From positions 1 through 24,942 of the forward strand of contig JBOHAD010000036.1 in assembly GCA_050697555.1 (NCBI GenBank): a DNA stretch of 24,942 nucleotides, read 5' to 3'. Position numbers and translations under genes: made by a program. Under the pieces are notes generated by a model. That model worked only from the letters and a program-made list of their open reading frames with translations, had not been told where the DNA came from and ran no database searches. Shown here in pieces: positions 14,540-21,766 of this stretch. Position 1 is the first letter of the stretch. Every line of letters starts with the position of its first letter. The stretch is from DASQWP01 sp050697555 (lineage in GTDB: Bacteria; Actinomycetota; Thermoleophilia; Gaiellales; Gaiellaceae).

Positions 14540-14692
14540 ATGAGGGCGCTCACCCGGTCGTGCTGGTGGGAGCCGGACGTGCCCGCTTACTGCGGTGGGA
14601 GCGCCTCACATGACAGGGTGGTATCACTCTCGGTGGACCTTTGGATCGACCGCCGGGGAGGGACTGGCGCACGTGGCGACTCGACTCGATGA
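14540..14692 (+). CDS. Possible leaderless 50-residue ORF overlapping the GT4 start
   Basis: An ATG placed six bases after TACACT opens a 50-codon frame (from MRALTRSCWW) that ends at TGA 14690-14692, inside the beginning of the glycosyltransferase gene in another frame. No family is recognised and its composition is not clearly protein-like. It may be a leader peptide, or only an ATG at the transcription start. Confidence 0.2.
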   Translation: MRALTRSCWWEPDVPAYCGGSASHDRVVSLSVDLWIDRRGGTGARGDSTR

Positions 14693-15962
14693 CATTCCCT
14701 CCGCCTCCGCCGACGCGGAGCGTGACGATCCGCCGCGGCTCAAGGTCGCCTACGTCATGTCCCGCTTCCCGAAGCTGAGCGAGACGTTCATCCTCGGCGA
14801 GATCCTCGCCGTCGAGGAGCACGGAGTGGAAGTGGAACTGTTTCCGCTGCTTCGCGAGCGGGCGGAGGTCGTCCACCCCGAGGCGGAGACGCTCTGCGAG
14901 CGGGCCAGGTTTCAGCCGTTCCTCTCCGTGCCGATCCTCCGGAGCCAGCTCCACTTCCTCCACCGGAATCCGGGCGCGTACCTGCGAACGCTCCGAGACC
15001 TCCTGCGTGGAACGTGGGGCAGCGCCAACTTCCTCTTCGGAGCGCTCGGCATCTTCCCCAAGGTCGTGCACGCCGCCCGCCTCATGGAGGCCGGTGGCGT
15101 CGCCCACGTGCATTGCCATTTCTCGAGTCATCCCGCCGCCGCGGGCTTCGTCGTCCGGCGCCTGACGGGAATCCCCTACAGCTTCACGGCCCACGGGTCC
15201 GACCTCCACGTCGACCGGCACATGCTGCGCGAAAAGGTCGACGAGGCCGCGTTCGTCGTCGTCATCTCGGAGTTCAACCGGAACGTGATCCTGCGCGAGT
15301 GCGGAGAGGACGTGGCCGGGAAGCTCGTCGTCGTCCACTGCGGCGTCGACACGGAGCTCTTCCGGCCGCGGGGCACCGCTCCGCCGGATGGCCCCTTCAC
15401 GGTGATCTGCGTCGCGACGTTGCACGAGGTGAAGGGACAGGCGCACCTGATCGAGGCGTGCCGCCTACTCGCCGGGGAGGGAATCGACGTCACCTGCACG
15501 CTGGTCGGCGAGGGCGAGGACAGGTCCGTCCTCGAGCGCCGCATCGCAGAGGCTGGCCTCGAGGGGCGCGTCACACTGGCCGGGAGCCTCACTCGCGCCG
15601 AGGTCGCCGACGTGCTCCGCTCCGCACACGTGCTCGCCGCCCCGAGCGTCCCGACCAAGCGCGGGAAGCGAGAGGGCATCCCGGTCGTGCTCATGGAGGC
15701 CATGAGCAGCGGCGTCGCCGTCGTTGCGAGCGGCATCTCCGGTATCCCGGAGCTCGTCGAGGACGAAGCGACGGGGCTTCTCGTCCCGCCGCGCGACTCA
15801 ACCGCGCTCGCGGGCGCTCTCCGCCGCCTCCACGACGACCCGGCGCTCCGCGAACGGCTCGCACTCGCCGGGAGGGAGAAGGTCGAACGCGAGTTCGAGG
15901 TGCGGGCGAACGCCGCGGAGCTCGTCCGGCGCTTCCGAATCCGTACCGATGTCGCCGCGTGA
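14610..15962 (+). CDS. Glycosyltransferase family 4
   Basis: A GT-B retaining glycosyltransferase acting at the cytosolic membrane face. The core starts at LKVAYVMSRFPKLSETF, a signature of exopolysaccharide GT4 enzymes related to colanic-acid WcaL and AmsK. Acceptor-domain motifs HCHFSSHPA and FTAHGSDLHV are followed by the C-terminal domain with NRNVIL, GVDTELFRP, LVGEGEDR, and the donor-binding E-x7-E in EGIPVVLMEAMSSG. The segment VVASGISGIPELVED completes the family pattern. ATG 14610 was chosen because GGGAG ends eight bases before it. An in-frame GTG at 14673, also preceded by GGGGAGGGA, would remove about 20 non-conserved residues and is a real alternative. It is divergent from the RDD operon and convergent with the sulfotransferase. 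Confidence 0.92.
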   Translation: MTGWYHSRWTFGSTAGEGLAHVATRLDDIPSASADAERDDPPRLKVAYVMSRFPKLSETFILGEILAVEEHGVEVELFPLLRERAEVVHPEAETLCERARFQPFLSVPILRSQLHFLHRNPGAYLRTLRDLLRGTWGSANFLFGALGIFPKVVHAARLMEAGGVAHVHCHFSSHPAAAGFVVRRLTGIPYSFTAHGSDLHVDRHMLREKVDEAAFVVVISEFNRNVILRECGEDVAGKLVVVHCGVDTELFRPRGTAPPDGPFTVICVATLHEVKGQAHLIEACRLLAGEGIDVTCTLVGEGEDRSVLERRIAEAGLEGRVTLAGSLTRAEVADVLRSAHVLAAPSVPTKRGKREGIPVVLMEAMSSGVAVVASGISGIPELVEDEATGLLVPPRDSTALAGALRRLHDDPALRERLALAGREKVEREFEVRANAAELVRRFRIRTDVAA

Positions 15963-16035
15963 CGTGCCGTTTGTGCGTTCGCCCGAGATGAACGAGACGC
16001 CGGCTGATGGGTGCTCGGCCTGCGAGCGAGCTGTG

Positions 16036-16049
16036 CGGGAGGTATCCCG
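16036..16049. terminator. Weak hairpin between convergent genes
   Basis: CGGGA-GGTA-TCCCG is a perfect 5-bp stem with a 4-base loop, placed directly between the ends of the convergent glycosyltransferase and sulfotransferase genes. There is no U-tract, so termination strength is doubtful. Confidence 0.25.
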
Positions 16050-16982
16050 TCAAGCGTTCAGGACATGTCGGGGCGACGCCGAGCCCCAGGCGGAGAGGTC
16101 CAAGCCGGTGACTTCCGAGAGCCTCCGGTTGTACGGCTCGAACTCCTGATCGAGCTCGGCCAGGACCTGCTCCTCCTCGCTCGTGCGGCGGATTGGCGAG
16201 CGATCGACGTTCACGAGCGCGTATGCGCCGGCAGTCGCGGCCTTGAGCCGCTTTCGCGTCGTCGGGGGCAGGCGGGCTCCGATCCCCCGCCGCGCTCGGT
16301 GTAACCACTGATTCCGGATGCGGATCGTCCGGTTCTTCCGGGAAAACGTGTACGAGTCGTAGAAGGAGGGGTCGATTCCGAGCCGCTCCGCCACCAGGCG
16401 GGCGAACCCACGGTGATCGCGCCGCAGGTCCTCGAAGAGGAAGTAGTGGAGGCTCGTGGCAGGGAAGCGCTCGAGCCACGCCGGCAGGTACTCGACGTAC
16501 CGCGAGTGAGCGATGACATCCTTCGCATGACCGTACTTGGGGACCCGCTCGTCCCCGGTCGAGACGAGCTCGACGAAGTCGCCGAAGCCCAGGTCGCTGT
16601 CGATCCGCGCGTGCGAGTCCCGCAGGAACGTGAAGTGCGAGTAGGCGCGCTCGGACGGCCTGCGGAAGAGGAAGACGATCTGCGGCACCGGATCGAAGCC
16701 GGCGAGCACCTCGGGAGCGGTTCGCTGATAGATGTAGACGGGCGTCGCCTCGAGGACGACCGTCGCGCCCGTTCCTCTGCAGCCCTCGAAGTACGACCGG
16801 TAGCCATCGAGACCGTGGTCCCTGAAGTTCGACTTCGCCTTGAAGAGGGGGTCGTCCCCGTCGAGGAGGTAGCAGGCCTCCTTCACGTTGGAGCCGCAGA
16901 CCTCCGGGTGGGCAACGAGCCACGCGAAGAGCGACGTCGTCCCGCACTTTGGAGCACCCGCTATGACGACGTTCGGAAGCAC
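16050..16982 (-). CDS. PAPS-dependent carbohydrate sulfotransferase
   Basis: The enzyme transfers sulfate from 3'-phosphoadenosine 5'-phosphosulfate to a hydroxyl or amino group, here probably on the polysaccharide. The 310-residue product has the 5'-phosphosulfate loop GAPKCGTTS (9-17), the KEACYLL segment (K34-E35, the family's KExxxF-like catalytic region), the 3'-phosphate motif FRRPSERAYSHF (106-117, with R108 and S115), and a GHAKDVIAHSRYVEYLPAWLERF helix typical of heparan-sulfate-type sulfotransferases. The GTG start at 16982 follows GAGGTG with five bases between. A good promoter lies directly upstream and gives a very short leader. It is a single-gene unit divergent from the GT2 gene at 17111. 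Sulfation of an exopolysaccharide by a presumed non-marine actinomycete would be notable, though the habitat is unknown. Confidence 0.93.
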   Translation of the reverse strand: MLPNVVIAGAPKCGTTSLFAWLVAHPEVCGSNVKEACYLLDGDDPLFKAKSNFRDHGLDGYRSYFEGCRGTGATVVLEATPVYIYQRTAPEVLAGFDPVPQIVFLFRRPSERAYSHFTFLRDSHARIDSDLGFGDFVELVSTGDERVPKYGHAKDVIAHSRYVEYLPAWLERFPATSLHYFLFEDLRRDHRGFARLVAERLGIDPSFYDSYTFSRKNRTIRIRNQWLHRARRGIGARLPPTTRKRLKAATAGAYALVNVDRSPIRRTSEEEQVLAELDQEFEPYNRRLSEVTGLDLSAWGSASPRHVLNA

Positions 16983-17000
16983 GTTCGCACCTCGCGCCTG

Positions 17001-17029
17001 ATCGTAACGCGCTCTCCGAGCGGCGACAA
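17001..17029 (-). promoter_or_regulatory. Sulfotransferase promoter
   Basis: On the minus strand TTGTCG (17029-17024), a 17-base spacer and TACGAT (17006-17001) match sigma-70 elements well. The start site would be near 16994, about 11 bases before the GTG, with the GAGGTG ribosome binding site between them. Confidence 0.55.
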
Positions 17030-17110
17030 TGGGCGGATCCCGAGCTCGCCCGATTCCACCTCGTCACGCTCGCCCTGAGGCGCTGACGGGTATCGTGCGC
17101 GCCGTCCGGC

Positions 17111-18277
17111 ATGAGCAAGCGCGCGGTCTTTTGGGGATCCGTGGGCGTCCTGGCGTACGCGTATGCGGGCTTCCCGCTCCTCGTCGCCGCCAGGGCGCTC
17201 GTGCGCAACCGGCCGATCACGGCAGGCGACGGGTTGCCGAGCGTCACTGTCGTCATTCCCGCGCACAACGAGGCGGGAATCATCGAGGGGAAGCTCGAGA
17301 ACACACTCTCGGCGGGGTATCCGCCCGAGAGGCTCGAGATCATCGTCGCGTCCGACGGCTCCGACGACGGGACGAACGACGTCGTGCGTGTACACCCAGC
17401 CGGCGTCCGTCTGCTCGCGCTTCCGCGGGTCGGCAAGAACGCGGCCCTGAACGAGGCGGCCGCGGCCGCGCGAGGAGAGATCCTCGTCTTCACCGACGCC
17501 GACGCGAAGATGACCGAGCGCGCGCTCCACTACCTCGTCGCCCCGTTCGCCGATCCCGAGGTCGGTGGTGTGGCCGGCGAGCGGAGACACGGAGACGTCT
17601 CTCGCCCGAAGAGCCTGGCGGCAGCGAGCAGGCGCTCGTTGCGCAAGCTCCTCAGCCGCTCCGGGAGCGTGACCTCCGCCGAGGGCCAGATCTACGCCGT
17701 TCGCCGCGAGCTCGTCCAGCCCGCCCCGCCCAACGTCCCCGACGACTTCTGGATCTCGACGCGCGTCATCGCCGCACACTCGCGACTCGTCTACGAGCCA
17801 CGTGCGGCCACCTACCCCTTCGTGGGAGCCACGCGCGTCCACGATCCGTTCGAGCGCAAGGTCCGGATGACCGGCCCCTCCCTCCGCGCCCTCTGGCTCG
17901 CTCGCGAGCTCCTGAACCCCGGCGCGTACGGGTTCTACGCCGTGCAGCTCTTCTCGCACAAGCTTCTTCGCCGGCTGGTGTTCGTCCCGGTCGTCGGCCT
18001 CGCCGTCACGGCGATCGCCCTGAGCCGCCACGGGCGCGTTTACCGGCTCGCCGCCCTCGCGCAGGCCGGGCTGCACGGCGCCGCGCTGGCCGGCTTGCTC
18101 CTGCGCGGCACGCGGCTCGGGCGGCTGAGAGCGCTGAGAGCGGCGCTCGCCTTCGATCTCAGCAACGCCGCGGCCGCCGTCGCCCTCGCTCAGCAGCTCC
18201 GCGGCAGGCGCCCCCGCGACGACATGTGGGCGCCGCAACGAGTGACGCAGGCCAGCTCGTCGGACGGGCCCCCGTAG
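17111..18277 (+). CDS. Membrane glycosyltransferase family 2 (paralog A)
   Basis: An inverting GT-A glycosyltransferase of 388 residues. An N-terminal hydrophobic segment (about 7-30) precedes the catalytic domain: VIPAHNEA, the nucleotide-binding ASDGSDDGT (D82, D85, D86), the metal-binding DAD (129-131) in VFTDADA, EGQIYAVRREL, and the acidic DDF motif in the acceptor region. Two or three hydrophobic segments follow near the C terminus. It is a clear paralog of the gene at 19704, with shared blocks ASDGSDDGT, LPRVGK, GEILVF, PFADPxVGGVAG, IYAVRR, QLFxHK and LRR. It differs in the middle: it lacks the GETRYWDLE segment and is about six residues shorter there, with a Ser/Arg-rich replacement. 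Its start has no strong Shine-Dalgarno. It ends convergently with the lyase-like gene. Confidence 0.9.
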   Translation: MSKRAVFWGSVGVLAYAYAGFPLLVAARALVRNRPITAGDGLPSVTVVIPAHNEAGIIEGKLENTLSAGYPPERLEIIVASDGSDDGTNDVVRVHPAGVRLLALPRVGKNAALNEAAAAARGEILVFTDADAKMTERALHYLVAPFADPEVGGVAGERRHGDVSRPKSLAAASRRSLRKLLSRSGSVTSAEGQIYAVRRELVQPAPPNVPDDFWISTRVIAAHSRLVYEPRAATYPFVGATRVHDPFERKVRMTGPSLRALWLARELLNPGAYGFYAVQLFSHKLLRRLVFVPVVGLAVTAIALSRHGRVYRLAALAQAGLHGAALAGLLLRGTRLGRLRALRAALAFDLSNAAAAVALAQQLRGRRPRDDMWAPQRVTQASSSDGPP

Positions 18278-18314
18278 CGCGGTGACGCCGGGCCGGGTCA
18301 CGAGCGAGCCCGGG

Positions 18315-18333
18315 CGCGGTGGCGCCGACCGCG
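18315..18333. terminator. Hairpin between convergent GT2 and lyase-like genes
   Basis: CGCGGT-GGCGCCG-ACCGCG forms a perfect 6-bp GC-only stem apart from one A-U pair, with a 7-base loop. It sits in the 67-base gap between the stops at 18277 (+) and 18345 (-). No U-tract is present; it could act in both directions. Confidence 0.35.
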
Positions 18334-18344
18334 AGACGCCGGGT

Positions 18345-19550
18345 CTACCCGATTGCGTGTGTCCAGTCGGTCCAGCCGACGTTTCGCTGCACCGTGTTCT
18401 CCCCTACGGGGAAGGAGGTGCCGTAGCGGTGGTTGATGATCCAGTAGACGGGCACTCCCGGCTCCCACCACTCTTCCTCGGTGAACTGCTGCTCCAGCTC
18501 GAAGAGGAAGCGCGCGGCACGGAGTAGCGCCTGGTCCTCCCAGGCGTAGACGTCGTAGCCCTGCCGGTGGAGGACCTCGGCGAGCGCGACGGAGCCGCTC
18601 AGCGCCTCGCGGGGATACTGTGTGTAGGCGGGCGGCCACTCGAAGGGCCCGCCCCGGCGCATGTCGTCGGGGAGGGCGCCGTCGATCGAATGGCCCTCCT
18701 TTGCCGCCCCCTCGGGGTTGACCCCGCGCGGCCGGTCGGGATCGGCGTGCCAGGAGAGATCGTCCTCGGCGCCGCCGGCTCGGAAGCCCTTGCCGATATC
18801 GTCGGGCCCGAACAGTGGGCCGGGAATCCCGGGGTAGGCGGAGCGATCTCCAAGCCAGCCCTTCATCACCTTGGCCGCCCGGGCGAGGTCCTTCTCGTCG
18901 TTCAGGTAGGCGGCGACGGCGACGCGGCTCGCCCCCGCCATGGCGCCCCAGTTGCTCATCGAGCTCTCGGCCGTCGAGATCAACGTCCCCGGCCCGGGGC
19001 CATCGCCGAATCGCTTCCGCCGCACGGCCGCCAGCCAGGCACGAAACGTCTCTTCTCTCGCGGGATCGTAGGTGCGCAGGTCGATGAGGTCGGCCGCGAT
19101 CACGTACGAGAGAAGGTTGCGCCCCAGAGCGAGAGTCCTACCGCCCTCCTCGGTACCGACGGCGCTCTCGATCGCGTCCGCCGCTTTCGTGCGGTAGCTC
19201 TCCTCGCCGGTGCGCGCGTAGACGAGGGCGACGGCGAGCGTCCTCACGTCGTGGTTGGAGTCCTGGTCCGCGATGTCCGCCTCCCCCAGCGGCCCGTCGG
19301 CGGCCGCCTTCAGCCGCTCCCACGCCGACCCGCCCATCGGCAGCCGCATCAGCTCCTCACGGGAAATCCAGATTCCCTCCCCAGCCTGCGGCGACGTCCG
19401 AGGCGGGGGGGGCTTCCGCTCCGCCAACCGCTGTGCTTCCGCCTGCTCACGCTCCCGCCGCTCGCGCTCGTCTCGAGCCGCGTCAGTCCCGTCGCAGGAC
19501 GCAGCGTGCAGAACCGTGAGGGCCAGCCCGAGCATCGCGAGCATCCTCAC
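18345..19550 (-). CDS. Secreted alginate-lyase-like (alpha/alpha-toroid) lipoprotein
   Basis: The 401-residue product starts with a short hydrophobic signal and a lipobox-like AASC (C19), so it is probably a lipoprotein. A charged linker rich in Arg, Glu and Pro (about 25-65) follows. The rest resembles the alginate-lyase family toroid: GIWISREELMRLP at its start, DVRTLAVALVYARTG, LLSYVIAADLIDLR, SNWGAMAGASRVAVAAYL and, near the C terminus, WIINHRYGTSFPVGENT. The Asn-His catalytic pair of classical PL5 lyases is not seen at the SNW position, so the activity is uncertain. The GTG at 19550 fits a leaderless start (TACACT seven bases upstream); in-frame ATGs at 19544 and 19535 are alternatives. 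Placed between two GT2 genes, it may cleave or trim the locus polysaccharide. Confidence 0.8.
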   Translation of the reverse strand: MRMLAMLGLALTVLHAASCDGTDAARDERERREREQAEAQRLAERKPPPPRTSPQAGEGIWISREELMRLPMGGSAWERLKAAADGPLGEADIADQDSNHDVRTLAVALVYARTGEESYRTKAADAIESAVGTEEGGRTLALGRNLLSYVIAADLIDLRTYDPAREETFRAWLAAVRRKRFGDGPGPGTLISTAESSMSNWGAMAGASRVAVAAYLNDEKDLARAAKVMKGWLGDRSAYPGIPGPLFGPDDIGKGFRAGGAEDDLSWHADPDRPRGVNPEGAAKEGHSIDGALPDDMRRGGPFEWPPAYTQYPREALSGSVALAEVLHRQGYDVYAWEDQALLRAARFLFELEQQFTEEEWWEPGVPVYWIINHRYGTSFPVGENTVQRNVGWTDWTHAIG

Positions 19551-19557
19551 GGAGTCA

Positions 19558-19563
19558 AGTGTA
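19558..19563 (-). promoter_or_regulatory. -10 element of a leaderless promoter for the lyase-like gene
   Basis: On the minus strand TACACT is followed by TGACTCC and then GTG at 19550. This is the same hexamer as that upstream of the GT4 gene (14528) and similar spacing to radA. No Shine-Dalgarno precedes the GTG, consistent with leaderless initiation. Confidence 0.45.
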
Positions 19564-19703
19564 GGGCAGCGCAGGCGGCATCCTCGGGGAAAGCAAGCGC
19601 GGGAGGCGTCGCCTGGTGGGCGACGGATGTACACGGGACGACGCCGAGGATGCTATGACTTAGCCTGCGGCCGCGGCAGCGTGCCGCCGGACAAGGGGAA
19701 CCC

Positions 19704-20924
19704 GTGGCAAGTGCGCAGGTCAGACGCACGCTGTTCTGGTCGGCCGTCGGCGCGCTCGGCTACACGTACGTGCTCTTTCCGCTCGTTCTCTTGCTCCGTG
19801 CGGCTCTCCGTCCGAGGCCGCACGCCGCGGGCGAGGTCACGCCCACCGTGACGATCGTGATCGCGGCTCGCAACGAGGCGGCGAGCATTCGCGCAAAGCT
19901 CGTCAACCTCTTGTCACTCGACTACGCGGACGAGCGGTTGGAGATCGTGATCGCCTCGGACGGCTCCGACGACGGCACCGACGAGATCGTTCGCTCCTTC
20001 GAGGAGCGCGGCGTCCGGCTCCTGTCGCTCCCCCGGGTCGGGAAAGCGGCGGCGCTGAACGCCGCCGTGGCCGTGGCGGCGGGCGAGATCCTCGTCTTCT
20101 CCGACGCGAACTCGATCTACGCGTCCGACGCCCTGCGCGCACTCGTCCGCCCGTTCGCCGACCCCACGGTCGGCGGCGTCGCAGGTGACCAGCGCTATCT
20201 CGGGGAGGCAGACGCGGACGGGATCGCCTCGGGCGAGACGCGCTACTGGGACCTCGAGCGCAGGCTGAAGGCGGCCGAGAGCCTCTCCGGCAACGTCATC
20301 TCCGGGACGGGAGCCATCTACGCCGTCCGCAGGTCGCTCTTCGAGCCCATCTCGGCCGGCGTGACCGACGACTTCTTCACGTCGACCGGCGTGATCGCCC
20401 AGGGCTACCGCCTCGTCTTCGCGGCCGACGCGGTCGCGTACGAGCCCGTCTCGCGGACCGGGGAGATCGAGCTAGGCCGCAAGGTGCGCGTCATGACGCG
20501 CGGCCTGCGCGGCGTGTTGCTGCGGCGTCGGCTGCTCGATCCGAGGCGGCACGGCTTCTACGCGCTCCAGCTCTTCACGCACAAGGTCCTGCGGCGGACG
20601 ATGGCCGTCCCGCTCGTCGCGATCGCCGCGACCAGCCCGCTGCTCTGGCGCCGCGGGCCGCTCTATCGCGCCGCCACCGTGGCGCAGGCGGCCTTCTATG
20701 CGCTCGCCGCCGCCGGGATCGTCCTGACAGGCCGGCCGCTCGGCCGCCGGAGGGTGCTCGCCCTGCCGGCGTTCTTCACCCTCGTCAACCTCGCCTCCCT
20801 GCGGGCCGTCTGGAACGTCGTACGGGGCCACAACATCGACCGCTGGGAGCCGAGGAGGTCTGAGGCGACCGCGGGTGAAGCAGCGCCCGCCCGGGACGTG
20901 CCGGCGCGCACGGGTGGCTCGTGA
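19704..20924 (+). CDS. Membrane glycosyltransferase family 2 (paralog B)
   Basis: This 406-residue GT-A enzyme is the closest relative of the gene at 17111. An N-terminal membrane segment (about 8-34) leads to VIAARNEA, the nucleotide-binding ASDGSDDGT, SDAN (133-136, where paralog A has DAD), GETRYWDLE, GTGAIYAVRRSL and the acceptor-region DDFFTSTGVIA. C-terminal hydrophobic segments follow near 310-375. Compared with A it keeps the ExxYWxxE-type segment usual in polysaccharide synthases, so B probably represents the ancestral form. AGGGGA just before the GTG at 19704 serves as ribosome binding site. It heads a three-gene operon: its TGA overlaps the GTG of the next gene (GTGA), and that gene overlaps the polymerase. 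Confidence 0.93.
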   Translation: MASAQVRRTLFWSAVGALGYTYVLFPLVLLLRAALRPRPHAAGEVTPTVTIVIAARNEAASIRAKLVNLLSLDYADERLEIVIASDGSDDGTDEIVRSFEERGVRLLSLPRVGKAAALNAAVAVAAGEILVFSDANSIYASDALRALVRPFADPTVGGVAGDQRYLGEADADGIASGETRYWDLERRLKAAESLSGNVISGTGAIYAVRRSLFEPISAGVTDDFFTSTGVIAQGYRLVFAADAVAYEPVSRTGEIELGRKVRVMTRGLRGVLLRRRLLDPRRHGFYALQLFTHKVLRRTMAVPLVAIAATSPLLWRRGPLYRAATVAQAAFYALAAAGIVLTGRPLGRRRVLALPAFFTLVNLASLRAVWNVVRGHNIDRWEPRRSEATAGEAAPARDVPARTGGS

Positions 20925-21766
20925 AGGTCGAAGCCGGCGTGCTCGAGCGGCTCGGGCGAGACCTCGCCCGCCTGCGCGGAGACGCGGATTCCCCTCCGGA
21001 CGGGAGCATCGTCGTGCCGGTGAACGCCCGGGCGGACCTCGAGGGCGTCCTCGGCGTCGTACGCCAGGCGGCGTCGTATCGCGGCGCCCGCTCCTTCGAG
21101 GTCGTGCTGGTGATCAACAACTACCACCCCGCCGAGCCGCCGCCCGAGATCGAGGCGTACGCCGAAGCGGGCATGCGGGTCGTCGCGGTCCCGAGCGTCT
21201 GGCGGGAGGGAGAAGCCGTCTGCCTGACGGCACGCGTCCCCGGGGCGCGGGCCGCCGCCTCCGAGCGGCTCATCCTCTTCGACGCCGACTGCCGCATCCC
21301 CGAGCCGTCGCGCCTGCTCGACTGGTACGTGCAGCAGTTCCAGGGCGGCGCCCAGGCCGCTTACACCCGCGTCGGCTACTACGAGCTCCGGCCGCTCTGG
21401 TCCGTGCGAGCCCGGATCGCGGCCCATCACCTCGCGCGCTGGATCAAGCGGGCGCTCCTGCGCATCCCGACGACGCGAGGAAGCAACTACGCGGTCGACC
21501 GCACCGTCTTCCTGCGGCTCTACGAGGAGGGCCTGCTCGTCGACGACCTCAACGTGGGCCCTGCCGTCAAGGCAGCGGGGGGGCGAGTCGCGTACTCGGG
21601 CGGGAAAGCCCTGCGCGTCCTTACCTCTGGCCGGAAGTTCCGTGGCGGCTGGCGGAAGCTCGCCCGCTACCTGAGATACCGCTTCCTCTACAACGTGCGC
21701 ATCCTCCGCGCACGAGCGGACAACCGGAAGCGCGCAGATCCGTACCATCACAAGCCTCTGCGATGA
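20921..21766 (+). CDS. GT2-like glycosyltransferase (soluble, GT-A fold)
   Basis: The 281-residue product has a GT-A layout: first strand GSIVVPVNARADL near 28-40, a VVLVINNYHP strand, the metal-binding LFDADCRIPEP (a DxD motif), GSNYAVDR, and DDLNVG in the position of the acceptor-activating acid. It has no membrane segment and a very basic C terminus (ADNRKRADPYHHKPLR), which suggests peripheral membrane association. Initial strands diverge from typical GT2 (VNARADL in place of PxxNE), so the family is clear but the donor is not. Both ends overlap neighbours by four bases (GTGA at the start, ATGA at the end), so it is translationally coupled to GT2 paralog B and the polymerase. Confidence 0.85.
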   Translation: MKVEAGVLERLGRDLARLRGDADSPPDGSIVVPVNARADLEGVLGVVRQAASYRGARSFEVVLVINNYHPAEPPPEIEAYAEAGMRVVAVPSVWREGEAVCLTARVPGARAAASERLILFDADCRIPEPSRLLDWYVQQFQGGAQAAYTRVGYYELRPLWSVRARIAAHHLARWIKRALLRIPTTRGSNYAVDRTVFLRLYEEGLLVDDLNVGPAVKAAGGRVAYSGGKALRVLTSGRKFRGGWRKLARYLRYRFLYNVRILRARADNRKRADPYHHKPLR

